DNA from: Flavobacterium reichenbachii
Lineage (GTDB): Bacteria > Bacteroidota > Bacteroidia > Flavobacteriales > Flavobacteriaceae
Assembly: GCF_002217435.1 (NCBI RefSeq)
Contig: NZ_MUHF01000021.1
Location: 249,792-313,791, forward strand
Reading direction: 5' to 3'
Length of the DNA stretch: 64,000 bases
A model generated the notes under the pieces. The model did not search any database. It was not told the DNA's origin and saw only the letters and a program-made list of their open reading frames with translations. The number at the start of each line of letters is the position of its first letter. Within the stretch, counting starts at the first letter, position 1. Positions 1 to 8,491 of this stretch are shown piece by piece. The position numbers were made by a program, and so were the translations under genes.

Positions 1-120
1 AAAATAATAGAATATCACAAAGAATCTTTACTGATTTATGATACTTTAAAAGAAGGAAATATATACCTGGCCAATAGATTAAAAGAAAAAATAGAGAATT
101 ATAAATTATTCTTCAAATAA
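1..120 (+). CDS. C-terminal end of a protein cut by the window edge
   Basis: An open frame runs from base 1 to a TAA at 118-120 and gives the last 39 residues of a protein (ends in YKLFFK). It is charged and probably helical (runs such as LIYDTLKEGN and RLKEKIENY). The pattern resembles the last helices of an FCD-type ligand domain of GntR regulators, but the fragment is too short to assign a family. A strong hairpin follows directly, which supports this as a true gene end. Confidence 0.55.
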   Translation, partial: KIIEYHKESLLIYDTLKEGNIYLANRLKEKIENYKLFFK

Positions 121-125
121 AAAAG

Positions 126-156
126 AAGCCTTCTGATGTTGTAATTCAGAAGGCTT
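126..156. terminator. bidirectional intrinsic terminator
   Basis: A perfect 11-bp stem (126-136 with 146-156, core GCCTTCTGA/TCAGAAGGC) with a 9-base loop is flanked by A-rich sequence on the left and TTTT on the right. It lies between the convergent partial gene ending at 120 and the minus-strand gene ending at 228, so it can serve both. Confidence 0.85.
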
Positions 157-227
157 TTCACTAATTCTAAAAAAATTAAATGCTTACTAAACAATTCAAA
201 AACTAATTATCTAACCAAAGTTTCATT

Positions 228-1127
228 TTATTTTGAAGACATCTTCTTTATAGGGGTATTTGTAATTTTCAACAAATAAGTCCCTTCCGGAAGATCATTT
301 ATACTCATAGAATTATTTCCTATTATTTTTTGTCCCTGCGAAAACACTTCTATCGTTTTTGTTACATTAACATCTTTTGATGTTATTGCTCCAGTTGTTT
401 TTGCTCCATTAGCTTTTACAATGCCTTTCCCGTTTTTTGTTTCATCAGAGGTTTCTACGGCTGCAACAGTTGGTTTAGAGCTATTATAAAGTTCACTAAC
501 CTGATCTTGTGTCAAAGCAACATCATAGATCTTTAAATCGTCTATATCTGCGTTAATTCCGATAGTTGTATTGATCTCTCCTATTCTAAAAATATTTCCT
601 TTTGTAGATCTTGACATCCCGTCGAGAAATTTTAATAATTTTCCGTCACGATAAATCTTAGAAACCACTCCCTCATACGTAATTGTATAATTGTACCAAA
701 CAAATTTCTGAAGTGGTGTCGGAACAATAATATCGTTAGAAGCTCCCCAAGCAGCTAAACTTAGATCTGAGTTGGCAGAATTAGTTCCTTGCTGCAGCAA
801 ACCGCAATATTGAGCGTTAGAAGCATTTCCATAACCCCAAATATAATTTGGCGTTGTAATATCATTAAATTTTATCCAAATACTAATTGTTCTGGCGCTT
901 TTATCTTGCGGAAGATTATCAATAACTGCTTCTAAAGCTTTGTTAGCAAGTCGTTGTGCACTTTTTGCAACCCCAGCTCTGTCAGCAACAAAATTATCCG
1001 TTCCCATGAACGAAATTGAATTGCTGGTATTGGTCAGGTTTCCGTTAAAATTAAATTCATGAATTGGAGTTTGCGCATGAACGTTTAAGTAACTTACCAA
1101 AATAAAAGTAAGTAGAGTTTTTTTCAT
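228..1127 (-). CDS. secreted LamG/concanavalin-fold protein with T9SS-like tail
   Basis: 299 residues. Residues 1-19 form a Sec signal peptide ending in VHAQ. Residues about 20-215 look like a LamG-type (concanavalin A-like lectin/glucanase) jelly roll: they contain ISIWIKF, a WYNYTITYEG strand pair, IYRDGKLL and the closing ADIDDLKIYDVALTQDQVSELY, all typical of this fold. The end (about 258-293: IEVFSQGQKI, then SINDLPEGTYLLKITN) resembles the type A C-terminal sorting domain of the type IX secretion system, here followed by a short basic KKMSSK. Such proteins are carried to the cell surface and often bind glycans. The ligand is not visible from sequence. Stand-alone gene between two terminators. 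Confidence 0.7.
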   Translation of the reverse strand: MKKTLLTFILVSYLNVHAQTPIHEFNFNGNLTNTSNSISFMGTDNFVADRAGVAKSAQRLANKALEAVIDNLPQDKSARTISIWIKFNDITTPNYIWGYGNASNAQYCGLLQQGTNSANSDLSLAAWGASNDIIVPTPLQKFVWYNYTITYEGVVSKIYRDGKLLKFLDGMSRSTKGNIFRIGEINTTIGINADIDDLKIYDVALTQDQVSELYNSSKPTVAAVETSDETKNGKGIVKANGAKTTGAITSKDVNVTKTIEVFSQGQKIIGNNSMSINDLPEGTYLLKITNTPIKKMSSK

Positions 1128-1441
1128 ATTTGTAGATTTTGGGGGATACTAAAAAAACATTAGTGTCTTTTTAACACTGCTAATCTATATTATTACAAAT
1201 TTTAACAAAAATATATCCGATTAAAGACTAAAATAATCGACGAAATACACTAATCTAATCTTTTTATATACCTTAGTTTTTATTATACTTTAGCAAAAAT
1301 TATTAAAATAATAAAATTTTTTCAATGTAAATTGAAATTTCCTACGTATTAGTACGGTATATTCAATCAAAATACAAATATTAACATTTATCAACTTTTA
1401 AAAATTATTAAAAATTGACAGACAAAATTCAAGACAAAAAA
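1128..1441. other. AT-rich intergenic region
   Basis: No reading frame of useful length. It holds the upstream region of the LamG gene, including a possible minus-strand -7 box (TATTTTTG, complement of 1206-1213) without a clear -33 partner. Homopolymeric A and T runs fill the rest. The terminator of the next gene lies at its right edge. Confidence 0.5.
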
Positions 1442-1464
1442 AACTCCATCACAAGGATGGAGTT
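1442..1464 (-). terminator. intrinsic terminator of the CBS-like gene
   Basis: A 9-bp perfect stem AACTCCATC (1442-1450) / GATGGAGTT (1456-1464) with a 5-base loop is followed on the minus strand by a run of T (A-run at 1435-1441). It lies 24 bases beyond the stop codon of the minus-strand gene ending at 1488. Confidence 0.85.
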
Positions 1465-1487
1465 AATATCTCAAAAAGTATTTTTAT

Positions 1488-2528
1488 CTACTTTACAAAT
1501 TCAATTTTTTGAACTTCTTCTTCATTGACACTGTCAAAGAATCCTTGTTCGTTCATCCAGTCGTCGCTGAATACTTTACTCATGTAGCGAGAACCATGAT
1601 CAGGGAAAATAGCAATAATATTGCTGTCTTTTGTAAACTCACCTTCTTCTGCATATTGTTTAATAGCCTGCATTACAGCACCTGAGGTGTAACCCACAAA
1701 CAAACCTTCTTTGCGAGTAATTTCTCTTGCAGAATGCGCACTTTCTTCATCGGTAACCTTCATAAACTTATCGATGATATCAAAATCTGTTGCTGACGGA
1801 ATTAGATTTTTACCTAAACCTTCTATACGATAAGGGTAAATTTCTTTGTTGTCAAATTCTCTTGTTTCGTGGTATTTTTTTAATACTGATCCAAAAGCAT
1901 CAACACCTAAAATTCTAATATTCGGATTTTGCTCTTTTAAGAATTTTGCAGTTCCTGAGATTGTTCCTCCTGTTCCGCTGCAAGCAATAAGATGGGTGAT
2001 TTTTCCTTTTGTCTGTTCCCAGATTTCTGGACCTGTGCTGTTGTAGTGAGCATCAATATTTAATTGGTTAAAATATTGATTAATGTAAACTGATCCTTTA
2101 GTTTCCTCGTGTAATCGTTTAGCGACATTATAGTAAGATCTTTCGTCATCTGCAGATACGTGAGCCGGACAGACATAAACTTTAGCCCCTAAGCTTCGCA
2201 GCATATCAATCTTATCTTTGGATGATTTTGAGCTTACTGCCAGAATACAATTGTAACCTTTAATAATGCTTACCATTGCCAGACTAAATCCTGTATTACC
2301 AGAAGTTGTTTCAATGATGGTGTCTCCTGGAGAAAGAATTCCTTTTTTCTCGGCTTCTTCAATAATATATAACGCTATTCTATCTTTTGAGGAATGACCT
2401 GGATTAAAAGCTTCTACCTTTGCGTAGAAATTTCCTTCTAACTCTTCGGTGATTTTATTTAGTTTAATAAGAGGGGTATTACCTATTAACTCTAAAACAT
2501 TATTATAAGCGTTTATTTCTTCTTTCAT
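1488..2528 (-). CDS. PLP-dependent cysteine synthase / cystathionine beta-synthase-like protein
   Basis: 346 residues from the ATG at 2528; a longer frame exists but begins with a hydrophobic, unconserved stretch. Fold type II PLP enzyme of the cysteine synthase/CBS family. The PLP lysine is K48 in HSSKDRIALY, the substrate loop is TSGNTG, the phosphate-binding loop is SGTGGTISG, and the end has PDHGSRYMSK, which is closer to CBS catalytic cores than to CysK/CysM. The regulatory CBS domain pair of longer homologues is absent. The family makes cysteine or cystathionine from an activated serine and a thiol; which reaction applies cannot be read from sequence. A second member (CysM) is encoded at 57361. 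A possible -7 box (TAAATTTG) lies at 2575-2582 on the minus strand. Confidence 0.85.
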   Translation of the reverse strand: MKEEINAYNNVLELIGNTPLIKLNKITEELEGNFYAKVEAFNPGHSSKDRIALYIIEEAEKKGILSPGDTIIETTSGNTGFSLAMVSIIKGYNCILAVSSKSSKDKIDMLRSLGAKVYVCPAHVSADDERSYYNVAKRLHEETKGSVYINQYFNQLNIDAHYNSTGPEIWEQTKGKITHLIACSGTGGTISGTAKFLKEQNPNIRILGVDAFGSVLKKYHETREFDNKEIYPYRIEGLGKNLIPSATDFDIIDKFMKVTDEESAHSAREITRKEGLFVGYTSGAVMQAIKQYAEEGEFTKDSNIIAIFPDHGSRYMSKVFSDDWMNEQGFFDSVNEEEVQKIEFVK

Positions 2529-2597
2529 AAAAAAATAGTTAATCAACAGCATTTTCAAATGCCATGATAGGTTGCAAATTTAACAAAAATTTTCTAA

Positions 2598-4733
2598 TTA
2601 GCTTTTAATTTTTTCTAAATCTAATAAAAAACTAAATTCTTTTGCTAAGTCTTTTAAAGCTTCAAATCGTCCTGAAGCACCGCCATGTCCGGCATCCATA
2701 TTAGTATCTAAAAATAAAAGTTTGTCATTTATTTTTAAATCTCTCAATTTGGCTACCCACTTAGCTGGCTCCCAGTATTGTACCTGCGAATCGTGTAATC
2801 CAGTAGATACATACATGTTTGGATAATTCTGAGCTTTTACATTATCGTAAGGCGAATACGACAACATATAATCGTAATACTTTTTATTATTTGGGTTTCC
2901 CCATTCGTCATATTCTCCTGTGGTCAGCGGAATGCTGTCGTCTAACATAGTTGTAATAACATCTACAAAAGGCACCTGAGCTATGACTCCGTTGTATAAT
3001 TCTGGGGCTTCATTTACAATAACTCCCATCAATAATCCTCCGGCAGATCCTCCTTCTGCATATAAATGTTCAGAAGAAGTATATTTCTCGTCTATTACAA
3101 ATTTAGAGCAATCGATGAAATCTGTAAAGGTATTTTTCTTTTTTAACAGTTTTCCGTCTTCATACCATTGTCTTCCTAAATCCTCACCTCCTCTAATATG
3201 GGCAATTGCATATACAAAGCCGCGATCTAAAAGAGAAAGACGAGTAGATGAAAAATACGTATCCATCGTGATTCCGTACGAACCATAAGCATAAAGTAAT
3301 AATGGATTTTTGCCGTCTTTCTTCAATCCTTTACGATAAATCATCGAAATTGGAACTTTTACACCGTCTCTGGCAGTCGCCCAAACACGCTCTTCAACGT
3401 AATTTTCTTTGTCAAATTTACCGCCTAAAACTTCTTGTTCTTTTAAGATTTCCTTTGTTTTAGTTTTCATATTAAAATCAATAACAGAGGACGGCGTTCC
3501 CAGCGATTGGTAACTGTAACGCAAAACATCGGTATCAAAATCGATATTGGTTGTAGTATATGCATTGTAAGTTTCGCTGCCAAACGGAAGGTAATAATCC
3601 GGCTCGTCTCCCCAAGGCATTATACGAATATGATTTAAACCATTTGAGCGTTCTTCTACAACTAAATAGTTTTTAAAAATTTCGATATCTTCTAATAAAA
3701 CATCTTCGCGGTGCGCAATTACATCTACCCAATTTTTTTTACCTGTTTTATTTTCAGGTGTTTTCATCAGCTTAAAATTGGTAGCCTTATCTTTATTAGT
3801 TAAAATATAAAAAGAGTCCTGATAATGAGAAATACTATACTCTAATCCGCGGACGCGAGGCTGAAACACCTCAAATTCACCATTTGGATTGTCAGAATTC
3901 AGAATTCTATACTCGGTAGTAAGTGTGCTTCCTGACCCTATTACGATATATTTTCTTGATTTTTCTTTGCTGATCGAGACATTAAAAGTATCATCTGTTT
4001 CGTTAAAAACTAAAACATCTTCTTTACTATCTGAATTTAATTTATGTCTAAAAACTTTGTCAGCTCTTAGTGTAACCTCATCTTGTCTAACATAAAAGAT
4101 CGTATTGTTGTCATTTGCCCAAACAGATCCTCCGGTTACATTTTCTATCTTATCTGGCAGAATTTCTCCCGTTTCTAAGTTTTTAATCTGAATGCTATAG
4201 ATTCTTCTTCCAACAATATCTACTCCAAAACTGGCAAATTTATTGTCGGGACTCACACTTAATCCTCCAAGTTTAAAATAAGCATGCCCCTTTGCCAATT
4301 CGTTACAGTTAAACAAAATTTCTTCAGCCGCTGTAAGGCTTCCCTTTTTTCTTGAAAATATCGGATAATCCTGCCCTGTTTCAAAACGTGTGATATAAAA
4401 ATATCCATTATAAAAATAAGGAACAGAAGAATCATCTTCTTTAATTCTGCTTTTCATTTCCTCATACAAATTTCCCTGAAGATCTTTTGTATGTGCAGTC
4501 ATATTTTGGTAATATGAATTTTCCTGATTTAGATAATCAATTACTTCTGAATTTTCTCGGTCGTTAAGCCAGAAATAATTATCGATTCGCGTTTCTTTAT
4601 GTTTTTTTAATGTTTTTGGTATTACTTTGGCCTTTGGAGCCACTATATCATTTTGCATTGATTGAGCATTAGTTTTTAAATACGAAGAAGCAAAAATAGT
4701 ACAAACACAACAGAAGAGAATTAATTTTTTCAT
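2598..4733 (-). CDS. secreted prolyl oligopeptidase family peptidase (S9A, protease II-like)
   Basis: 711 residues. The start at 4733 (MKKLILFCC) gives a clean signal peptide ending TNAQ; a longer frame to 4799 would bury it. Residues about 40-430 form the beta-propeller. The alpha/beta-hydrolase domain follows with the catalytic triad S563 (GGSAGG), D648 (GLHDSQVQYWEPAKW) and H683 (AGHGGASGR). This spacing and the wording around the triad match oligopeptidase B rather than true prolyl oligopeptidase. It should cut short peptides in the periplasm or outer envelope, probably after basic residues, but specificity is an inference. It is divergent from the ybaB-like gene, and its start is 69 bases from that gene's start. 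Confidence 0.9.
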   Translation of the reverse strand: MKKLILFCCVCTIFASSYLKTNAQSMQNDIVAPKAKVIPKTLKKHKETRIDNYFWLNDRENSEVIDYLNQENSYYQNMTAHTKDLQGNLYEEMKSRIKEDDSSVPYFYNGYFYITRFETGQDYPIFSRKKGSLTAAEEILFNCNELAKGHAYFKLGGLSVSPDNKFASFGVDIVGRRIYSIQIKNLETGEILPDKIENVTGGSVWANDNNTIFYVRQDEVTLRADKVFRHKLNSDSKEDVLVFNETDDTFNVSISKEKSRKYIVIGSGSTLTTEYRILNSDNPNGEFEVFQPRVRGLEYSISHYQDSFYILTNKDKATNFKLMKTPENKTGKKNWVDVIAHREDVLLEDIEIFKNYLVVEERSNGLNHIRIMPWGDEPDYYLPFGSETYNAYTTTNIDFDTDVLRYSYQSLGTPSSVIDFNMKTKTKEILKEQEVLGGKFDKENYVEERVWATARDGVKVPISMIYRKGLKKDGKNPLLLYAYGSYGITMDTYFSSTRLSLLDRGFVYAIAHIRGGEDLGRQWYEDGKLLKKKNTFTDFIDCSKFVIDEKYTSSEHLYAEGGSAGGLLMGVIVNEAPELYNGVIAQVPFVDVITTMLDDSIPLTTGEYDEWGNPNNKKYYDYMLSYSPYDNVKAQNYPNMYVSTGLHDSQVQYWEPAKWVAKLRDLKINDKLLFLDTNMDAGHGGASGRFEALKDLAKEFSFLLDLEKIKS

Positions 4734-4744
4734 AAAATATTCTA

Positions 4745-4774
4745 TTGATATAATATAGCAATATACTAATTTTG
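4745..4774 (+). promoter_or_regulatory. promoter of the YbaB/EbfC gene
   Basis: TTG at 4745-4747 and TAATTTTG at 4767-4774, separated by 19 bases, match the Bacteroidota housekeeping promoter (-33 TTG, -7 TAnnTTTG). The start codon at 4803 lies 28 bases further on. Confidence 0.75.
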
Positions 4775-4802
4775 TATGAAATAATTTAAAAATCAACAAA
4801 AA

Positions 4803-5123
4803 ATGGATTTAATGGGAATGATGGGCAAACTTAAAGAAACCCAACAAAAAATTGAAGATACAAAAAAGCGACTTGATACCGTTTTAATCGACGAGCAAAG
4901 CGCTGATGGATTATTAAAAATAACATTGACAGCAAATAGAAAAGTGAAATCAATCTCTATTGATGACTCTTTGCTTGAAGACAAAGAACAATTGGAAGAT
5001 TATCTAATCGTAACCTTAAATAAAGCAATCGAAAAAGCAACAAGTGTAAACGAAAAAGAACTTGATGCTGTAGCAAAAATGGATATGCCAATGATTCCAG
5101 GAATGGATAATCTTTTTAAATAA
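4803..5123 (+). CDS. YbaB/EbfC family nucleoid-associated protein
   Basis: 106 residues, the usual length of the family. The N-terminal MGMMGKLKETQQKIEDTKKRLD helix, the central strands (LLKITLTANRKVKSISID) and the C-terminal helix plus MIPGMDNLF tail are characteristic. Family members are small dimeric DNA-binding proteins that coat the nucleoid, and in many bacteria the gene sits with dnaX-recR; here it stands alone. It has its own promoter at 4745-4774 and is followed by a repeat-rich hairpin region. Confidence 0.9.
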   Translation: MDLMGMMGKLKETQQKIEDTKKRLDTVLIDEQSADGLLKITLTANRKVKSISIDDSLLEDKEQLEDYLIVTLNKAIEKATSVNEKELDAVAKMDMPMIPGMDNLFK

Positions 5124-5260
5124 GGTTCAAAGGTTTAAAAAAAGGCTCAAAGGTTCAAAGGTTTTCCAAGTAGGAATAACCTTTGAACCTTTGAATTAAA
5201 AAGACATACTAAACTATGCCCTAAAAACCTTTGTACCTCTGAACCTTTGCACCTCTTCTT
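5124..5260. repeat. intergenic CAAAGGTT repeat cluster with inverted repeat
   Basis: The 137-base gap between two genes is built almost entirely of the word CAAAGGTT and its complement AACCTTTG. A 16-bp perfect inverted repeat CAAAGGTTCAAAGGTT (5148-5163) / AACCTTTGAACCTTTG (5178-5193) can form a hairpin with a 14-base loop, and further imperfect copies lie at 5124-5136 and 5226-5253. It may act as a terminator for the converging genes. The word structure resembles a dispersed intergenic repeat rather than a simple terminator. Confidence 0.75.
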
Positions 5261-5261
5261 T

Positions 5262-6281
5262 CTATATCTTCGAAAACGTTTCTAAAACATACGTATGCAT
5301 TACTTCCTTATAATCTAAGTGGGTAACAATTCGGAGTTTATTATGACCTAAGGAACTGATTAAAATATTTTTCTGTTTTAATTTTTCAATCAGAAGCTGA
5401 TCGCTGTAACCTTCGGCCAGTGAAAAAATCAAAATATTCGTTTCTACTGGTTCAACAGCGGCAACCCACGATTTTGTACTCAAAATTGCTGCAATTTCTT
5501 TGACTCTTCGATGATCTTCTGCAAGCCTTTCTATATTATTTGCCAAAGCATAAAGCCCCGCAGCAGCCAAATAACCAACCTGACGCATTCCGCCGCCTAA
5601 TATTTTTCTAATTCTTAAAGCTCTGTGAATATCTGCTTTACTTCCCAGCAGAACAGATCCAATTGGAGCTCCCAATCCTTTTGACAAACAAACAGAAATC
5701 GTATCGAAAATAGCCCCAAACTCCTTTGGATTTTGTCTTTTTGCAACTAATGCATTCCAAATTCTGGCTCCATCCAAATGAAATTTCAAATTATTAGCAT
5801 CGCATACTTTTTTTATTTCTCTTAAATCTTCTAATTCATAACAAGCTCCGCCTCCTTTATTTGTTGTGTTTTCTACACAAACTAAACTTGTTAACGGGCT
5901 GTGATAAAACTCTGGATCATTAATCGCAGCAGCAACCTGAGACGCAGTGATCATACCGCGATGTCCATCTAATAAACAGCAAGAAACACCGCTGTTAAAA
6001 GAAACTCCTCCTCCTTCATAATTATATACATGCGCGTATTTATCTGCAATTAATTGGTCGCCTGGCTGTGTGTGCAGCTTAATAGCGGTTTGATTTGCCA
6101 TAGTTCCAGAAGGAAAAAAAAGACCTGCTTCCATACCAAAAAATTCAGCTGTTCTGGTTTCCAACTCTATAACCGTTGGATCTTGTTTGTATACATCATC
6201 GCCAACTTGAGCGTTAAACATATACTGCAGCATTTCGTAAGTAGGTTTGGTAATGGTATCGCTAATTAAATTTATTTCCAT
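5262..6281 (-). CDS. ltaE: low-specificity L-threonine aldolase
   Basis: 339 residues, normal for the family. Fold type I PLP enzyme that cleaves L-threonine or L-allo-threonine to glycine and acetaldehyde. Diagnostic stretches are ISDTITKPTYEML at the N-terminus, GDDVYKQDPTVIELE, FFPSGTMANQ, HLDGARIWNA (the Asp that binds the PLP nitrogen) and CLSKGLGAPIGS with the PLP lysine, followed by GGGMRQVG. The gene is monocistronic by position, between the CAAAGGTT repeat region and the divergent prfB. Confidence 0.93.
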   Translation of the reverse strand: MEINLISDTITKPTYEMLQYMFNAQVGDDVYKQDPTVIELETRTAEFFGMEAGLFFPSGTMANQTAIKLHTQPGDQLIADKYAHVYNYEGGGVSFNSGVSCCLLDGHRGMITASQVAAAINDPEFYHSPLTSLVCVENTTNKGGGACYELEDLREIKKVCDANNLKFHLDGARIWNALVAKRQNPKEFGAIFDTISVCLSKGLGAPIGSVLLGSKADIHRALRIRKILGGGMRQVGYLAAAGLYALANNIERLAEDHRRVKEIAAILSTKSWVAAVEPVETNILIFSLAEGYSDQLLIEKLKQKNILISSLGHNKLRIVTHLDYKEVMHTYVLETFSKI

Positions 6282-6312
6282 ATTCTAAAAACTATATCTT
6301 ATTTTTGTAAAG

Positions 6313-6320
6313 CAAAATTA
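6313..6320 (-). promoter_or_regulatory. -7 box ahead of threonine aldolase
   Basis: The plus-strand CAAAATTA reads TAATTTTG on the minus strand, a perfect TAnnTTTG box 32 bases before the start codon at 6281. No clear TTG was found at normal spacing, so the promoter may be weak or assisted. Confidence 0.5.
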
Positions 6321-6431
6321 CGTATTACTGATAGTTATTGGTGGCAAGTTTTATTAAATTTTAACTTGCTTATTTCTACAGACCAAATTAACGTAATAAT
6401 TATAAAAAACATATAAAACTAGTATTAATTT

Positions 6432-7530
6432 ATGACAACGACCGAACAAATTAAAGGTATTGTGGAGCGCCTTGGTGCGTTGAGGAGGTATCTTTGACGT
6501 TGATGCCAAACTAATTGAAATTGCAAACGAAGAAGAAAAAACATTTGCACCCGACTTTTGGAACAATGCAAAAGAAGCAGAACTTATTGTAAAAAACCTG
6601 AGAAACAAGAAAAAATGGATTGAAGATTACAATAAAGCCATCGAACTTACAGATGAATTGCAGCTGGCGCACGATTTTTACAAAGAAGGAGAACTTTCTA
6701 CAGAAGAATTAGACGAACATTACAACACAACACAGCTGCATATCGAAAACATCGAGTTTAAAAATATGCTTTCTGATGAAGGTGACAGCCTAAGTGCCGT
6801 TCTTCAGATTACTGCCGGAGCCGGAGGAACAGAAAGTTGTGACTGGGCCGGAATGCTGATGCGTATGTATATGATGTGGGGCGAAAGTTACGGTTACAAA
6901 ATAAAAGAACTAAACTTTCAAGCTGGTGATGTTGCGGGAATTAAAACCGTTACACTGGAGTTTGAAGGCGATTATTCTTTTGGCTATTTAAAAGGAGAAA
7001 ATGGCGTACATCGTCTGGTGCGTATTTCGCCTTTTGACAGTAATGCTAAACGCCATACTTCATTTGCATCTGTTTACGTTTATCCGCTTGTTGATGACAG
7101 TATTGAAATTGAAATTAATCCTGCCGATATCGAAATTACAACCTCACGATCAAGCGGTGCGGGAGGACAAAATGTGAATAAGGTTGAAACCAAAGTACAA
7201 TTGGTGCACAAACCAACCGGAATCCAGATTCAATGTTCAGAAACACGTTCGCAGCAAGACAACAGACAGCGTGCCATGCAGATGTTACGTTCTCAGTTGT
7301 ACGAAATCGAATTAAAAAAACAACAAGCACAGCGAGCAGATATTGAAGCTGGAAAAATGAAAATCGAATGGGGTTCGCAAATTCGTAATTACGTTATGCA
7401 ACCTTATAAATTAGTAAAAGATGTTCGTACAGGTTACGAAACCAGTGATGTAGACGGCGTTATGAACGGAAATATTGACCCTTTCCTAAAAGCATTTTTG
7501 ATGATGATGGGACAAAAAGAGGAAGAATAA
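6432..7530 (+). CDS. prfB: peptide chain release factor 2 (programmed +1 frameshift)
   Basis: The product is 365 residues, made by a +1 shift. Codons 1-21 run from ATG 6432 to CTT 6492-6494; an in-frame TGA follows at 6495-6497, and the +1 frame resumes at GAC 6496 and continues to TAA 7528-7530. RF2 hallmarks: the SPF stop-codon recognition motif at about residues 199-201 and the GGQ peptidyl-hydrolysis motif at about 244-246 (SSGAGGQNVNKVET). The residue two before GAGGQ, equivalent to E. coli RF2 Thr/Ala246, is Ser. RF2 reads UGA and UAA. The next gene begins directly after the stop codon. Confidence 0.96.
6484..6498 (+). promoter_or_regulatory. prfB autoregulatory frameshift site
   Basis: The sequence GGAGGTATCTTTGAC contains an internal Shine-Dalgarno-like AGGAGG (6483-6488), the slippery CTT (6492-6494) and the TGA stop plus C (6495-6498). 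This is the classical arrangement in which low RF2 causes the ribosome to slip +1 at CUU U. It is the strongest Shine-Dalgarno-like sequence I noticed in the window, whose ordinary genes mostly lack one. Confidence 0.96.
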
Positions 7531-8400
7531 ATGAATAAATATCTTAAAGGCTGCTTAGTATTTATCGGAATTATTATTTTGATCATTTTACTCTTGATTG
7601 GCTTGTTTTTGTGGTCCTCACATACAAAAATAAAAAATGCCGAAATTGATGGTATCAAATATTCTAAAGAATGCGATTCGGTGAATTTAGTTACTGAGCA
7701 GCCTGAGATTTCATTTGTTTATTTCAAAAGAAAAGAGATTGCTATTCTCAAGTTTCAAATACTGAGAGATGGAAAACTCATTCAGGACACTGTTATTAAA
7801 AATGGTTTTATAAAAAGAACCTATGACAGCGAAGATAAATCTATCAATATCCCGTATAAAATCTTTTTTAAAACAGATACAATCGTTGTAACTACAAACA
7901 ACAAATTACAGTATTATATTTCTGGCTATCACCATTATGCCTATTTACATTATGGAATGTTTGGTTATCTAGGAAGTCACGACTGCAGGTTTAATGGTGA
8001 AAACTGCATAATAAATAATCAACAATCCATGTATGGTGCATTGATTAGAGAAGATGGCTGGATAAATCCTGAAATATCAAAACACATTCAGAAAATAAGT
8101 GTGTCTGACAGTATCAAATATTATAGTTTTGCTAAGAAATGCAGGATAAAGACAGAAGACGCTGAACATATCTTAAGAGAAAAAAGAAAAAATCTAACTC
8201 TTAGATCTACCTCAACTTATGGAATTGAAGTTGGTCCAAAAAATAGCTACTACATATTTGGAGAAGAAACAGAATCAGGAACACGTCCAAATGATTTAGT
8301 TCCCAGAAATCTTAAGCGTTATGTAATTAAAATAAATTGCGAAACCGGAGAATATAATCGTTATAAAGATTATCCTTTCGATGATAATACTATTTATTAA
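7531..8400 (+). CDS. membrane-anchored hypothetical protein
   Basis: 289 residues, family not recognised. Residues about 6-29 form one strongly hydrophobic segment (FIGIIILIILLLIGLFLW) followed by a basic stretch, so the rest probably faces the periplasm. The body is rich in beta-prone and aromatic residues (GYHHYAYLHYGMFGYLG) and has paired cysteines at HDCRFNGENCI and single ones at ECDS, KKCR and NCET that could form disulfides. The ATG starts on the base after the prfB stop codon, so it is probably co-transcribed and translationally coupled with prfB. Confidence 0.6.
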   Translation: MNKYLKGCLVFIGIIILIILLLIGLFLWSSHTKIKNAEIDGIKYSKECDSVNLVTEQPEISFVYFKRKEIAILKFQILRDGKLIQDTVIKNGFIKRTYDSEDKSINIPYKIFFKTDTIVVTTNNKLQYYISGYHHYAYLHYGMFGYLGSHDCRFNGENCIINNQQSMYGALIREDGWINPEISKHIQKISVSDSIKYYSFAKKCRIKTEDAEHILREKRKNLTLRSTSTYGIEVGPKNSYYIFGEETESGTRPNDLVPRNLKRYVIKINCETGEYNRYKDYPFDDNTIY

Positions 8401-8491
8401 ATTCGGTGAATTGGACTTTTTACTCTCTGAAAAGAATCGTAACTTTACGGAACAACTGAATTTAATGCTTTTCTAAATTTAAATTATACTT

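Noticed and set aside
5124..5260. CAAAGGTT array as a CRISPR
   Set aside because: The repeats are 8 bases, in both orientations and without spacers of constant length; no cas genes are near.
6658..7530. Short prfB version starting at 6658
   Set aside because: The region upstream codes RF2 with a programmed frameshift; the 6658 codon is an internal TTG. The full product begins at 6432.
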